Source of the DNA: JANMES01 sp038329865
GTDB taxonomy: Bacteria; Planctomycetota; Phycisphaerae; Tepidisphaerales; Tepidisphaeraceae
Direction: 5' to 3'
DNA length: 64,000 nt
NCBI GenBank assembly: GCA_038329865.1
Contig: JBBQNK010000026.1
Coordinates: 1 to 64,000, forward strand
The notes under the pieces: model-generated
What the model saw: the letters and a program-made list of their open reading frames with translations, nothing else
What the model was told of the DNA's origin: nothing
The model's database searches: none
Translations under genes and position numbers: made by a program
Shown here: positions 1-9,829 of the stretch, piece after piece
Layout of the letters: each line of letters opens with the position of its first letter
Numbering within the stretch: position 1 is the first letter of the stretch

Positions 1-1281
1 TTGAACCTCAACGGCAACCGAACCTTTACGACCAACGCCTCGGTCACGGTTGATGTGCTCGGCGAAGTGACGGGAAACTACACCTTCACTAAGACCGGCA
101 CTGGCACGCTGAACCTGGGTAACAGCACCGACGCAACGGCCAACACCTACACTGGCCTGACAACGATCAACCAAGGCTCGGTCAACACCAATAAGGTTGC
201 TGGAACGAACGCGATCATCGGCGATATCCTCGTCGCGTCGGGTACGACGGCAACGTTGACGCTCGGAACGAACAATGAAAACATCGGCAATTCCAGCACT
301 GTAACAGTGAACACCGGCGGGACTTTTGCCTTGAACGGTAAGACCGAAACGATCGGCAACCTGCAGGTCGGCGGGGGCGTGGTTTCCTCTCCGAGCGGCA
401 CTTTGATTGTGGCCGGTGCGGGAACCACCGTGGTCAATAGCGGTAACGTTACCGTCTTAAACCTCACCACCGGTACGGCCGGCGTGACCCTCGGGAGCGG
501 GGCGCTGATATCCAGTGGTACCACACTTAACGGCGACGTGACGTTTAATGGTGCCACCACCGGCGCCACATTCGGCGCGGGAAACATCTCCCTTAATGGC
601 AATCGCACTTTCTCGGTTGCGCTCGGATCGACCTCTACCGATTTGACGGTTTCGGGTGTAGTAAGCGATGGCGCTAGCGCCAGTTCGCTCACTAAGACCG
701 GTCTCGGCTCGTTGATTCTGAATGGAATCAAAACCTACACCGGTGCGACCACCGTGAATACCGGAACGCTGGGCGGAACCGGGACCGTAGCGGGGACGCT
801 CGTTATCGGCGACACCGTGGGAACAAGTGATGCCGCCATTTCTCCGGGTATCGGCGCGAACAGCATCGGAACTTTCACGACTACCAGCAGTCTCGCGTTC
901 GCTTCGGACGGCAACTACAACTACGAGCTCAACACCACCGCCGCCACCAGTGATAAGATCGTCGCCAACGGCGTGACGATTGATGCCTCGGCGGTCTTCA
1001 CCTTTAACAACATCGGTGTCGATTCCGGGCTGACCAATCAGACCTTCCTCGTCATCGACAACACCAGCGGCTCCGCCATCTCCGGCGTATTCGCGAACCT
1101 GGCGGATGGTGGAACGTTCACCTCCGGGCTTTTCACTTACACCGCCAACTACGAAGGCGGCACCGGCAACGACCTGACCTTGACCGTCAGCGCAGTCCCC
1201 GAACCCACGAGCCTCGCCCTGTTCGGCCTGGGGGGTTTGGCGGCGATGAAGCGACGCCGGCGGGTTGTGAAAAAAGCGTGA
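1..1281 (+). CDS. PEP-CTERM surface protein with autotransporter-type beta-strand repeats (5' end outside window)
   Basis: The reading frame is open from base 1, so the true start is very probably upstream and only the last 426 residues are seen. The body is low-complexity and rich in Thr, Gly, Asn and Ser, with units such as YTGATTVNTGTLGGTGTVAG that match the passenger-associated beta-strand repeat of autotransporter-like proteins. The C-terminus is a clear PEP-CTERM signal: VPEPTSLALFGLGGLAAM followed by KRRRRVVKK, that is VPEP motif, hydrophobic helix and basic tail. Such proteins are exported and processed by an exosortase; no exosortase gene lies in the window. A secreted or surface adhesin or matrix role is inference. 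Confidence 0.85.
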   Translation: MNLNGNRTFTTNASVTVDVLGEVTGNYTFTKTGTGTLNLGNSTDATANTYTGLTTINQGSVNTNKVAGTNAIIGDILVASGTTATLTLGTNNENIGNSSTVTVNTGGTFALNGKTETIGNLQVGGGVVSSPSGTLIVAGAGTTVVNSGNVTVLNLTTGTAGVTLGSGALISSGTTLNGDVTFNGATTGATFGAGNISLNGNRTFSVALGSTSTDLTVSGVVSDGASASSLTKTGLGSLILNGIKTYTGATTVNTGTLGGTGTVAGTLVIGDTVGTSDAAISPGIGANSIGTFTTTSSLAFASDGNYNYELNTTAATSDKIVANGVTIDASAVFTFNNIGVDSGLTNQTFLVIDNTSGSAISGVFANLADGGTFTSGLFTYTANYEGGTGNDLTLTVSAVPEPTSLALFGLGGLAAMKRRRRVVKKA

Positions 1282-1492
1282 GCCGACGGATGCGTCCGGT
1301 TCGATACATTGCAGAGGCACATCGTTCACGCACCTAGCGAATGAATGACGGTTCGGTGACAATTAATTTTTGAAATGAGGGCGATTGTCGCCATACTATC
1401 TGAATCATTGGATTGCGGATTCTCAAAGGCAGGGAACGGGAAGATGCAGTTGTAAAAGAGGATGCACTTACCTTAGCCAAAGGGATTGACTC

Positions 1493-2362
1493 ATGTTCCA
1501 TTTCCCCCGGAGTTTTTCGACCGGCCTGACGAAGAAAAGAGCGTTTACACTTGTCGAACTGCTCGTCGTCATCGGGATCATCGCCCTTCTCGTTGCGCTG
1601 CTGCTGCCCGTTCTGAACAAAGCCCGCGAGGCCGCCAAGGCCGTGCAGTGCGCCGCCAACATGCGCAACATCGGACAGATCATGATGGTCTTCGCGCAGG
1701 ACAATGACAACCGATATCCTGCCTGCGGCAAGGTGCTGGCCGTCGCGCCGGCGACGACTTCTACTTCGCACTGGGCGGAAGTTCTAGATCGCATCGTATA
1801 CAACAACACGCTCCAGAAAGGGCCGATTCAATACGTGAATTACATCGGCTCGGCGAGTCAGAACATCTACGGCTTGGCGTCGGGTCGCCTGGGGTGTCCT
1901 AATACAGGCAATGAAGGTATCACGCGCCGCCCTTACCTCACGACGACGTTTGTCGCCGGCGGGTGGCAGAATAACCTGGCCACTCCTCCATGGCCCGCCA
2001 ACTGCCCGCCCTACGGCGCGACAAAAACCGGAACCTACTTCAACGAATGGTTCTACCTCGGCGCCCGCCGAACGAAATTCAAAAACTCTTCCGAGAAATT
2101 CATTCTCATCGAGAGCTCGCTTGGTTCCGACCAGATCCTGCCTCGCCCGATAGCACAGGACAATCCAGCGTTGGCTACGAGGAACTTTCCGTATTCCAAC
2201 GGCGTCTCAACCGGCAGCATCTTCGCGTTCCGTCATCCAAATCTAACCGCCAATTTTCTGTATGCCGACGGACATGTCGGTCAACTGAATTCCAAAGACG
2301 AAATGAACGACTACGCAAAACACTTCAGCTACAACGGCGAGAACAAGCAGTTCCCGAATTGA
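1493..2362 (+). CDS. Prepilin-like protein with N-terminal cleavage/methylation motif
   Basis: A short basic leader (TKKRA) precedes FTLVELLVVIGIIALLVALL, the type IV pilin / pseudopilin N-terminal helix, then KAREAAKAVQCAANMRN, the continuation typical of the large planctomycete family of prepilin-like proteins. The residue before the cleavage site is Ala where Gly is usual. Near the C-terminus FRHPNLTANFLYADGHVG matches the H-X9-DG type motif of this family. 289 aa; ATG at 1493 is preceded by AAGGGA at suitable spacing. Likely processed by a prepilin peptidase and anchored in the inner membrane; the real role of these expanded families is unknown. Transcribed in the same direction as the M14 peptidase 57 bp downstream. 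Confidence 0.85.
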   Translation: MFHFPRSFSTGLTKKRAFTLVELLVVIGIIALLVALLLPVLNKAREAAKAVQCAANMRNIGQIMMVFAQDNDNRYPACGKVLAVAPATTSTSHWAEVLDRIVYNNTLQKGPIQYVNYIGSASQNIYGLASGRLGCPNTGNEGITRRPYLTTTFVAGGWQNNLATPPWPANCPPYGATKTGTYFNEWFYLGARRTKFKNSSEKFILIESSLGSDQILPRPIAQDNPALATRNFPYSNGVSTGSIFAFRHPNLTANFLYADGHVGQLNSKDEMNDYAKHFSYNGENKQFPN

Positions 2363-2419
2363 GCTTCCAATGGCCGACTGTTCGGAGAAGTCAGCTATTC
2401 CGGGCGGTCCAGAGGATTT

Positions 2420-3487
2420 GTGAAAACGTATCCTGTCTTTCCGATCCCGAATCTTGTTGAGCGCCCGGGTTGGTGGGCGGTGCGCAATGATGAGATCACC
2501 CGGATCGCAACGTCCGCAAAAAAAGGCCAAGTCGCGCATCTGGCCAACAGTGCCGGCGGCCTGCCGATCCATTCCGTGACCTATGGCCCGACCGCCGCGG
2601 CGCCGGGCACCGGCAGCTGGATCAGCGCCTCTAATTCCCGGCGCGTTGAAGCGTACAAAACCAATGAAGAGGGCCCGCAGGTCGTCGTTCTGCTCTGCGG
2701 CGTGCACGGGGCCGAGCCTGAAGGCGTGGCCGGCGCGGTCAATCTGATCCATCTGCTTGAAACCGGCGCCGACCTCACCCGCAAGCGCCGGCCGGGGTTG
2801 GTCGAGCTGTGCAGCGCGTACCGGCTGATCATCATCCCCTGCCTGAACCCGGACGGCCGAGCGGTATCGCCGGATCATCTTCGCGGCGCGACGAATGACG
2901 AATTCCGCCGCGCCAGCCAAGGCATCTGGCTCGACGGCACGGAGGTCGGCTATCCGGCCTGCAAGGAGTACGTCCCCCTGCCGCTAGACCGCGTGCAGCA
3001 CCCCGGCGGCTACCCAAACGCCCACGGCTACAACATTCAGCACGACGCCAGCCCCGGCGACATTCGCACTGAAGAAGCCCGCAAGCTGCTGGAGATGGTC
3101 GCGCGCGAGCAGGTCGATCTCGTGCTCAACATGCACTCGCACCCGCTGGCCCCGCGGTCGCTCAGCCCGTGCGTGTCGGAATATCCGCTGCACGCGACGC
3201 GCATCCTCGACTACGCCGACCGATTTTTCGAAGATTTGAATCGCGCCGGCCTTCGCCCGGAGCCCGTGCTGCCGCGCGATAACGTCATGGGTTATTGCCT
3301 GAACAACGCCTGCAGCATGGCCAGCGGAGCACTCGGGCTGACGTTCGAGCACCCCACCGTTGAGGCGTGGAGTTTCGAAGAGATCCTGGAGATTTTCTTC
3401 GTCGCGGTGGAGACGTGTCTGAAGTGGGGCCGGACTGAAAAGTTCGCCCCCCGCCGCCCGCTCGCCCGCGGGTTCCGCAACGGATGA
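2420..3487 (+). CDS. M14-family zinc carboxypeptidase-like protein
   Basis: 355 aa from a GTG start. Zinc-ligand motif HGAE at residues 96-99 (HxxE), NPDGR at 143-147, a further His pair in NMHSHP at 238-242, and a Glu in TFEHP at about 310 where M14 enzymes carry the catalytic Glu. These fit the succinylglutamate-desuccinylase/aspartoacylase-like branch or other cytosolic M14 enzymes. No signal peptide is seen, so a cytoplasmic role in trimming peptides or amides is the simplest reading; the substrate is unknown. Lies 57 bp after the prepilin-like gene and may be co-transcribed. Confidence 0.75.
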   Translation: MKTYPVFPIPNLVERPGWWAVRNDEITRIATSAKKGQVAHLANSAGGLPIHSVTYGPTAAAPGTGSWISASNSRRVEAYKTNEEGPQVVVLLCGVHGAEPEGVAGAVNLIHLLETGADLTRKRRPGLVELCSAYRLIIIPCLNPDGRAVSPDHLRGATNDEFRRASQGIWLDGTEVGYPACKEYVPLPLDRVQHPGGYPNAHGYNIQHDASPGDIRTEEARKLLEMVAREQVDLVLNMHSHPLAPRSLSPCVSEYPLHATRILDYADRFFEDLNRAGLRPEPVLPRDNVMGYCLNNACSMASGALGLTFEHPTVEAWSFEEILEIFFVAVETCLKWGRTEKFAPRRPLARGFRNG

Positions 3488-3552
3488 TCTTCACCTGATC
3501 CCCTTACAAGCCACGCCGCGTTTACTGGGCGACTGAGTCGGCCCCGCGCGAT

Positions 3553-5427
3553 TCATTCCGCATGCAACGGCCCCATGTCCTGCCGCGCGCCCTTTGGTCG
3601 CGGCTTTCCGGCAAAATCGGTTTCTACGCCAACGTCCGCGCCCGAGCCGATCGCTGGGCTGCCGGGCTTGAGGTGGTAATCGCCCTTGGCGGGGTCGACG
3701 AAAATCTTCGACAGGTCGCTCTCCAGGATTTCCCCCTCGCCGAGCTTTTTGCTTTGGCTGCGGCCGATCATCATATAGAGGTTGTGATCGAAGTGCTGCC
3801 CTTCCAGCCCAGCGGAAACTCCGTCGAGAATGTTGTTCTGCACCACCAGGCCCTCGATGTCTTTTGCGTTAGTAAATATTCCCGCGAGATAGTCGGCCGC
3901 TCCTTCTTCTTTACTGCGGAAAAGAAGATTGTTCAGAATTCGCGTGTTTCGAAGCTTGCCGGTCCAGATGGAAATTCCGCTGCTGCCGATGCTTTTCTCA
4001 AAGATGTTATTCTGGATCAGCAGGTTCTCGCTGTCCTGTAGTGTGAGCCCGTCGCGCGACGTGGTGACGTGATTGCGCTCGACCACGATGTCGCTGGAAT
4101 TTGCGTAGACCGTAAGTGCGTTGGCGTGTACGCCGGCGTGGTCGCTTACGTTATTGCCGGCGATCTTGCCGTGCTTGATGGTGAAGAACGCGATGCCCGT
4201 GCCGCCGTTCTTTTCCAGTGTGTTGTTGGTGACAGTCAGATCCTCGCACTGCGAAGCGGCGATGCCGCGCACCTTGCGGTTGTGGTGGACGAAATTTCCG
4301 TCGATGAGAATGTGCTGCGAAGTCGAAGCGCCGACGGCCCCGGCGCGATTGTCGGAATCCAGGAACCGTACATCGTTCTGTCGGTAGACGATTTCCTGTG
4401 AACCGCTCGCGTGCAACGCGTTAGCGACGGCGCCGCTCTGCTTCTGGATGAGAAAACCTTGGATCACCACGTTCGACTGCTTATCAATCACGACACCGTG
4501 TTCACGAACGGAGTAAGTGATGTCCGCCGGACCATTTGCACCGCTATCAATCGGCCAAACGTAAATCCGCCGCGTGCCGTTGGCGGCCGGGGCGAGGTAG
4601 TATTCGCCGGCGCGGTCGATCGCGCCGATCGCGTTGATCATCGCGAACTTTCCCTTCTCGGCCCCGTATTGATCGAATTTGAACATCTGCACGGTGATCT
4701 TGTGGTCGGAAGGGTCGAACGCGGTCACCGGGTAGTAGTACACGCGATTCGGCTTGAGCCACGCCGCCATGTAAGCGCCGGCCCAGGCGTCTTTATCGGA
4801 TTGCGAAAATACTTTCGCGTCGGCGTATGAAGTGGATTTCGATTTGGGATCATTCACCGGTTGAGGTGCATGAACGATATGCATCGAAGTCAGCTCGTCG
4901 GGAGAAAAAGGATCGGTCGGATTCGGATCGCGCGAGACGGCCAGCAGGTGCTCGCCCTGCACGAGGTTGATCGAGAAGATCGTCGTAGTCGCGGGTACTT
5001 CGGCGAAGTAAATGCTCTTCCAGTTCGGATTGCCGCGGGCGTCTTCGATCGTCGCGCAGCGCGTCCAGTTTTCGATCGGCTGCGAGCCGTCGATGATCGC
5101 CTTCCCTTTGCCGTACGTGCCGGCGGTGTTGCCGTCGTAAGTGATCGGCTCGCCGGGCTTGCCGGAGGCGTTCACGTCGATCGACCCGCGGTAAAACACG
5201 CCGCCCTTGAAGAGAACGGTATCACCCGGCTGCAGCTTAATCGCCGACGCCTTGCCGGCAGCGCCGGCTTTATCCCCGGGCGCGTGCTTGATCGCCAACT
5301 CGGGCGAACTGCCGTCGCGGTCGTCGGAGCCGTTATCGAAATCGACGTAAATCGTGCGCCCCATGCTCGCGGAGGTTAACACCAGCAATAGAGCGAACGC
5401 CAGAATGGGATTTTGAAATGCCCGCAT
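3553..5427 (-). CDS. Secreted right-handed parallel beta-helix repeat protein
   Basis: 624 aa. I place the start at the ATG whose product begins MRAFQNPILAFALLLVLTSA, a good signal peptide, with AGAAGGA upstream; the frame is open 54 codons further but that stretch looks untranslated. After cleavage comes IYVDFDNGSDDRDGSSPELA, the usual opening of secreted polysaccharide-lyase-like beta-helix proteins (DxxNGS...DGSS), then coils of the form NNTLEKNGGTGIAFF, ERNHVTTSRDGLTL and IQNNIFEKSIGSSGI. The fold is that of pectate-lyase or DUF1565-type proteins. Probably extracellular or periplasmic, acting on or binding a polysaccharide; activity cannot be assigned. Confidence 0.8.
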   Translation of the reverse strand: MRAFQNPILAFALLLVLTSASMGRTIYVDFDNGSDDRDGSSPELAIKHAPGDKAGAAGKASAIKLQPGDTVLFKGGVFYRGSIDVNASGKPGEPITYDGNTAGTYGKGKAIIDGSQPIENWTRCATIEDARGNPNWKSIYFAEVPATTTIFSINLVQGEHLLAVSRDPNPTDPFSPDELTSMHIVHAPQPVNDPKSKSTSYADAKVFSQSDKDAWAGAYMAAWLKPNRVYYYPVTAFDPSDHKITVQMFKFDQYGAEKGKFAMINAIGAIDRAGEYYLAPAANGTRRIYVWPIDSGANGPADITYSVREHGVVIDKQSNVVIQGFLIQKQSGAVANALHASGSQEIVYRQNDVRFLDSDNRAGAVGASTSQHILIDGNFVHHNRKVRGIAASQCEDLTVTNNTLEKNGGTGIAFFTIKHGKIAGNNVSDHAGVHANALTVYANSSDIVVERNHVTTSRDGLTLQDSENLLIQNNIFEKSIGSSGISIWTGKLRNTRILNNLLFRSKEEGAADYLAGIFTNAKDIEGLVVQNNILDGVSAGLEGQHFDHNLYMMIGRSQSKKLGEGEILESDLSKIFVDPAKGDYHLKPGSPAIGSGADVGVETDFAGKPRPKGARQDMGPLHAE

Positions 5428-5554
5428 GGTTGTTTCCTTCTGATTCCACCAAACGACAAGCCGCTTGAATTCATACGGATCCGCGGTCGATTTGTTGAAA
5501 AATCGGGAGCGCGCACCCAGGAGCGCAGGAAGGAAGGAATCGCAGACCGATAGA

Positions 5555-6907
<1,353 letters not shown>

Positions 6908-6968
6908 GCGGCACCTTCCATGGCTGGGCGGACGTTACCCTAACTATCGGCTGTTCTCAAGGAATTTT

Positions 6969-7096
6969 TTCACCACTGAGGCACGGAGGCGCTCTCGACG
7001 TTCAACGTAACCTGATCTGCCTGAACGAAATAGGAAGAAAGGGAAAGGTACGTGGTACTTCGAGCGCGCCTCCGTGCCTCTGTGTCTCCGTGGTAA
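6969..7096. repeat. Inverted repeat, CACAGAG family
   Basis: The left arm (TTCACCACTGAGGCACGGAG, 6969-6988, continuing to about 6997) pairs with the right arm at about 7060-7096 (CCTCCGTGCCTCTGTGTCTC then CGTGG). Related elements lie at 27483-27646, 56683-56766 and 59619-59704. Confidence 0.8.
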
Positions 7097-7116
7097 ATCT
7101 TCTGCGAGTGTAAACA

Positions 7117-7169
7117 AAACGCGTCGCGCCGCGGGATAAATCCGCGCGGCGCGACGCTTTGTTCACGGG
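7117..7169. repeat. GC-rich hairpin between rplI and dnaB
   Basis: The arms GCGTCGCGCCGCG and CGCGGCGCGACGC, flanked by paired AACAAA and TTTGTT runs, form a very stable stem around a short loop containing GATAAAT. It could act as a bidirectional terminator or as an mRNA stabiliser; this is inference from structure. Confidence 0.7.
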
Positions 7170-7254
7170 TTGTCCACCGAGTTGCACACAATTGCGACTT
7201 GAGCCACTTGGTCAGCCACTGAAGTGGCTAGCCCGGTGCCAGTCTCGGCAAACC

Positions 7255-7788
7255 TTACGCCTTGGCGACGGGGGCTTCCTTCGCGGCGTCGTCCTTGGCC
7301 TTGCGGGCGGCGTCGATGCCGGCCTTGCTCTCGGCGTCGGGGGCGACCCAGACCTTGATCTCGGCCTTGAGGTCTTCGGCGAAGCTGATGACCACGGTGT
7401 ACTTTTCGATGCGATCGAGCTTGCCGGGGAGATTGATGTCGTCGGGCTCGACCGCGTGGCCTTGGGACTGCAGCGCCTTGGCGATGTCGGTCGCGCTCAC
7501 GCTGCCGAACAGGTGGCCCTGCTCGTTGGCGCGACGCTCGAGCGTGACTTCCACACCTTCGAGCGTCTTGAGGGCAGCGGCGCGCTCTTCACGCTTGGCC
7601 TTCTCCTCCGCCAAGATTTCCTGACGACGGGCCTCGATCTTCTTGACGTTGTTCGGCGTCGGCTGAACGGCCAGATCCTGCGGGAGCAGGAAATTGCGTG
7701 CGAAGCCGGCGGAGACTTCAACCACATCGCCGACCTTGCCGACGTTCTTGATGGATTCTTTTAACAGTAGTTTGACGTTGTGAGACAT
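7255..7788 (-). CDS. rplI: 50S ribosomal protein bL9
   Basis: 177 aa. The N-terminus MSHNVKLLLKESIKNVGKVG then GDVVEVSAGFARNFLLP is the diagnostic bL9 signature (G-x-x-V-x-V-x-x-GYARN-[FY]-L-x-P). A long central helix rich in Lys, Glu and Ala and a C-terminal RNA-binding domain follow. The Ala/Lys-rich tail (about 20 residues) makes it longer than the usual 150 aa. The order rpsF-ssb-rplI-dnaB is conserved, but bS18 (rpsR), normally between ssb and rplI, is absent. Confidence 0.96.
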   Translation of the reverse strand: MSHNVKLLLKESIKNVGKVGDVVEVSAGFARNFLLPQDLAVQPTPNNVKKIEARRQEILAEEKAKREERAAALKTLEGVEVTLERRANEQGHLFGSVSATDIAKALQSQGHAVEPDDINLPGKLDRIEKYTVVISFAEDLKAEIKVWVAPDAESKAGIDAARKAKDDAAKEAPVAKA

Positions 7789-7825
7789 TGGGTTTACCTC
7801 TTCTTGTGATCAGTGTTTTTGAACT

Positions 7826-7890
7826 GGTGATTGATGACTGGTGATTGACGGGAGAAAATGCTTGCTTCGCGTCAATCACCACTCATCACG
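7826..7890. repeat. GTGATTGA-type inverted repeat between ssb and rplI
   Basis: The left arm carries two copies of a GGTGATTGA unit and ends in GTGATTGACG; the right arm reads CGTCAATCACC then ACTCATCACG. The arms are built of short tandem units, as in the other intergenic hairpins of this cluster. It occupies most of the 117 bp between ssb and rplI. Confidence 0.8.
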
Positions 7891-7905
7891 TTTCGTCTCC
7901 TGGTT

Positions 7906-8466
7906 TCAGAACGGAATATCTTCATCCTTAAATTGCTGCTCGTCGTCGTTGTACGGCTGCTGGGCCGCGGGCTTTTGCGGCGGGCGACCTGCGGGCGGGC
8001 GAGTCGGGGCCGATCGCTGCTGCGGGGCCGGGGCGTCCTGGCCGCCGTCGTACTCGGGGATGGCGTCGCCACCGCCACCGCGTTGACCACCTCGTGCGCC
8101 ACCACCGCCGCCACCACCTTCACCGCCGCCGTCTCGGCCGCCGATGAACTGAAAATTATCAACGACGACCGACAGCTTGTGACGCTTGCCGCCGCCCTGC
8201 TTGTCTTCCCAACTGTCGTACTTCAGGCGGCCTTCAATGAAGATCGGCTTGCCCTTGGTGAAGTACTGGTTGATCACCTCGGCCTGTTTGCCGAAGCTGG
8301 TGATGTCAACGAAGGTGACTTCTTCGCGATCCTCGCCCGCGGCGGTGCGGAACTTGCGATTGCACGCAAGGCCGAACTCCACCACGGCCATCTGGCTGGG
8401 CAGATACTTCAGCTGAGGGTCGCGCGTGAGGTTTCCCATCAGCATGACTTTGTTGAAACTTGCCAT
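7906..8466 (-). CDS. ssb: Single-stranded DNA-binding protein
   Basis: 186 aa from the ATG giving MASFNKVMLMGNLTRDPQLK, the standard SSB opening. The frame is open upstream, but that part overlaps a hairpin repeat. OB-fold residues 1-110 include FVDITSFGKQAEVINQYF and GRLKYDSWEDK. A Gly-rich linker (GGGEGGGGGGGARGGQRGGG) and a Pro/Gln-rich stretch lead to the acidic tip DEDIPF, which binds partner proteins. Tetrameric ssDNA-binding protein for replication and repair. Sits between rpsF and rplI. Confidence 0.97.
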   Translation of the reverse strand: MASFNKVMLMGNLTRDPQLKYLPSQMAVVEFGLACNRKFRTAAGEDREEVTFVDITSFGKQAEVINQYFTKGKPIFIEGRLKYDSWEDKQGGGKRHKLSVVVDNFQFIGGRDGGGEGGGGGGGARGGQRGGGGDAIPEYDGGQDAPAPQQRSAPTRPPAGRPPQKPAAQQPYNDDEQQFKDEDIPF

Positions 8467-8476
8467 AACGACTCCA

Positions 8477-8541
8477 ATGCGGAACGCTGAACGCGGAATG
8501 CGGAACAACGTATTTGTTCCGCGTTCCGCATTCCGCATTCC
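8477..8541. repeat. GGAACGC/GGAATGC-type inverted repeat between rpsF and ssb
   Basis: The left arm has tandem units of GCGGAACGCTGAACGCGGAA and the right arm has TTCCGCGTTCCGCATTCC. It ends 3 bases before the rpsF stop codon and begins 10 bases upstream of the ssb start, so it fills the intergenic gap. Confidence 0.85.
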
Positions 8542-8544
8542 TCG

Positions 8545-9006
8545 TTAGTCTTTCGCTGCGTCGGCCGTTTCACGACGCGGGCCACGGTCGCCACCACGAT
8601 CGCCGCCGCGTGGGGACGGCGTGTCCCAGCTCGGGCGGTCCCAGCTGTTGCGCTCTTCGCGCGGCTGGATCGGCTGCGGCTCGACGGCTTCCATCTCTTC
8701 CTTGTTGAGATGATCGGCGTCGGTGATCAGCACGCGAAGCACGTCTTCCGACAACGTCACGTCGCGCTCGAGCGGCGTGATGTTGGCGGCCGGTGCGGTG
8801 AAGTACGCGATGATGTAAGTGCCGCGCTTCTGGCCCTTGATCTCGTAGTTCAGCTTCCGCTCGTCCCACTTCTTGATGACGAGGATTTCGCCGGTGTGCT
8901 TTTCGATCTTGGAGCGGACGATCTTGATCGCCGCCTCCGCGTCAGCCGTGACGGCCGGGCTGATGAGGAACATACCTTCGTACTGACGCTGTTTTTTCTC
9001 TGCCAT
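8545..9006 (-). CDS. rpsF: 30S ribosomal protein bS6
   Basis: 153 aa from the ATG giving MAEKKQRQYEGMFLISPAVT. The bS6 fold is seen in YEGMFLISP, KWDERKLNYEIKGQKRGTYI (the family's G-x-R-x-L-x-Y-x-I-x-x-x-x-x-G-x-Y motif) and LERDVTLSEDVLRVLI. The C-terminal extension of about 45 residues is Arg/Gly/Asp-rich (RGGDRGGDRGPRR), longer than in E. coli, and may bind RNA. First gene of the rpsF-ssb-rplI-dnaB set. Confidence 0.95.
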   Translation of the reverse strand: MAEKKQRQYEGMFLISPAVTADAEAAIKIVRSKIEKHTGEILVIKKWDERKLNYEIKGQKRGTYIIAYFTAPAANITPLERDVTLSEDVLRVLITDADHLNKEEMEAVEPQPIQPREERNSWDRPSWDTPSPRGGDRGGDRGPRRETADAAKD

Positions 9007-9058
9007 AACAATGCTCCCTAGCATGGGTTTTGACCGGTTGGGGCCGGCCGCTGTAAAT

Positions 9059-9143
9059 AGGACTTAGTGCTAAGGACTTAGGACTTAGTTGAATACATTT
9101 CTGCGATTCTTACTAAGTCCTTAGTCCTAAGTCCTCAGTCCTT
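9059..9143. repeat. AGTCCTAAG-family inverted repeat between pth and rpsF
   Basis: The left arm is made of repeated GGACTTA/TAAGGACTTA units, the right arm of TAAGTCCTTAGTCCTAAGTC. The pth stop codon (9135-9137) lies inside the right arm. The same family is at 12487-12548 and 55611-55688. Confidence 0.85.
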
Positions 9144-9743
9144 TTCTGCCTGATTGAATTGGTTCATCGCCGCGTTCAATCCTTGGTCGATCCAGGTCAA
9201 TATCGCGCCGCACGAGCGGGCGATGGCTGGATCGAGTAACTGTCGCTGGGTGTCGGTAAACCGGCCCAGCACATAATCTTTTCCGGGCACGCGCTCCGGC
9301 GGAGCGTCGATGCCTAATCGCAGGCGAGGGTACTGATCGGTACCGATCGCCCGCTGAATGTCTTTCAATCCGTTGTGGCCGCCGGAACTTCCGCCCCCGC
9401 GAAGCCGCAAGCGGCCGGTCGGGAGAGCCAAATCATCCAGCACTACCATCAGGTCCTGCGGGAAGACGTTGTAAAACGCCATCGCTGCCTGCACTGATTG
9501 GCCGCTCAAGTTCATGTACGTCAGCGGTTCGAGCAGCAGGACTTTTTCAGTCCCGCCGGCCGTCAGATTAACGACGCCATCGAACGCCAACGCATTGAAC
9601 TTTTTCTTGGCGAGCATCTGATACTCGCCCGGCCCGGTCCACCCGAGTCGGCAGGCAAACTGCTCGACTACTTCGAACCCAACGTTGTGCCGGGAGCCGA
9701 CGTACTCTTTGCCGGGATTGCCAAGGCCGACGACGATTTTCAT
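9135..9743 (-). CDS. pth: Peptidyl-tRNA hydrolase
   Basis: 202 aa. MKIVVGLGNPGKEY and SRHNVGFEVVEQFA contain the catalytic His of HNVGF (about residue 19), with further signature GQSVQAAMAFYN, VVLDDLALPTGRLRLR and GGSSGGHNGLKDIQ. Releases tRNA from peptidyl-tRNA dropped by ribosomes. The last codons (Lys-Asp-stop) run into the AGTCCTAAG hairpin. It follows bL25 in the glmU-prs-bL25-pth order known from Gram-positive genomes (glmU-prs-ctc-spoVC). Confidence 0.96.
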   Translation of the reverse strand: MKIVVGLGNPGKEYVGSRHNVGFEVVEQFACRLGWTGPGEYQMLAKKKFNALAFDGVVNLTAGGTEKVLLLEPLTYMNLSGQSVQAAMAFYNVFPQDLMVVLDDLALPTGRLRLRGGGSSGGHNGLKDIQRAIGTDQYPRLRLGIDAPPERVPGKDYVLGRFTDTQRQLLDPAIARSCGAILTWIDQGLNAAMNQFNQAEKD

Positions 9744-9762
9744 GACGGACTGCCGATCTCCC

Positions 9763-9823
9763 GTTTAGCCGGCGAGCTTGCTCGCCGTCAACGTATCCCG
9801 GCGAGCAAGCTCGCCGGCTAAAC
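9763..9823. repeat. Perfect 25-bp inverted repeat between bL25 and pth
   Basis: The arms (9763-9787 and 9799-9823) are exact reverse complements; the left arm begins GTTTAGCCGGCGAGCTTGCT and the loop is 11 nt. It fills nearly all of the 86 bp between the bL25 stop and the pth start. Confidence 0.9.
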
Positions 9824-9829
9824 GAAGAA

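Larger units (their letters stand above)
6908..7254. other. Gap between rplI and dnaB holding two large inverted repeats
   Basis: No gene seen. It contains a CACAGAG-family inverted repeat (about 6969-7096) and a GC-rich hairpin (about 7117-7169), each listed separately. The hairpin nearest rplI could terminate or attenuate transcription before dnaB. Confidence 0.7.
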
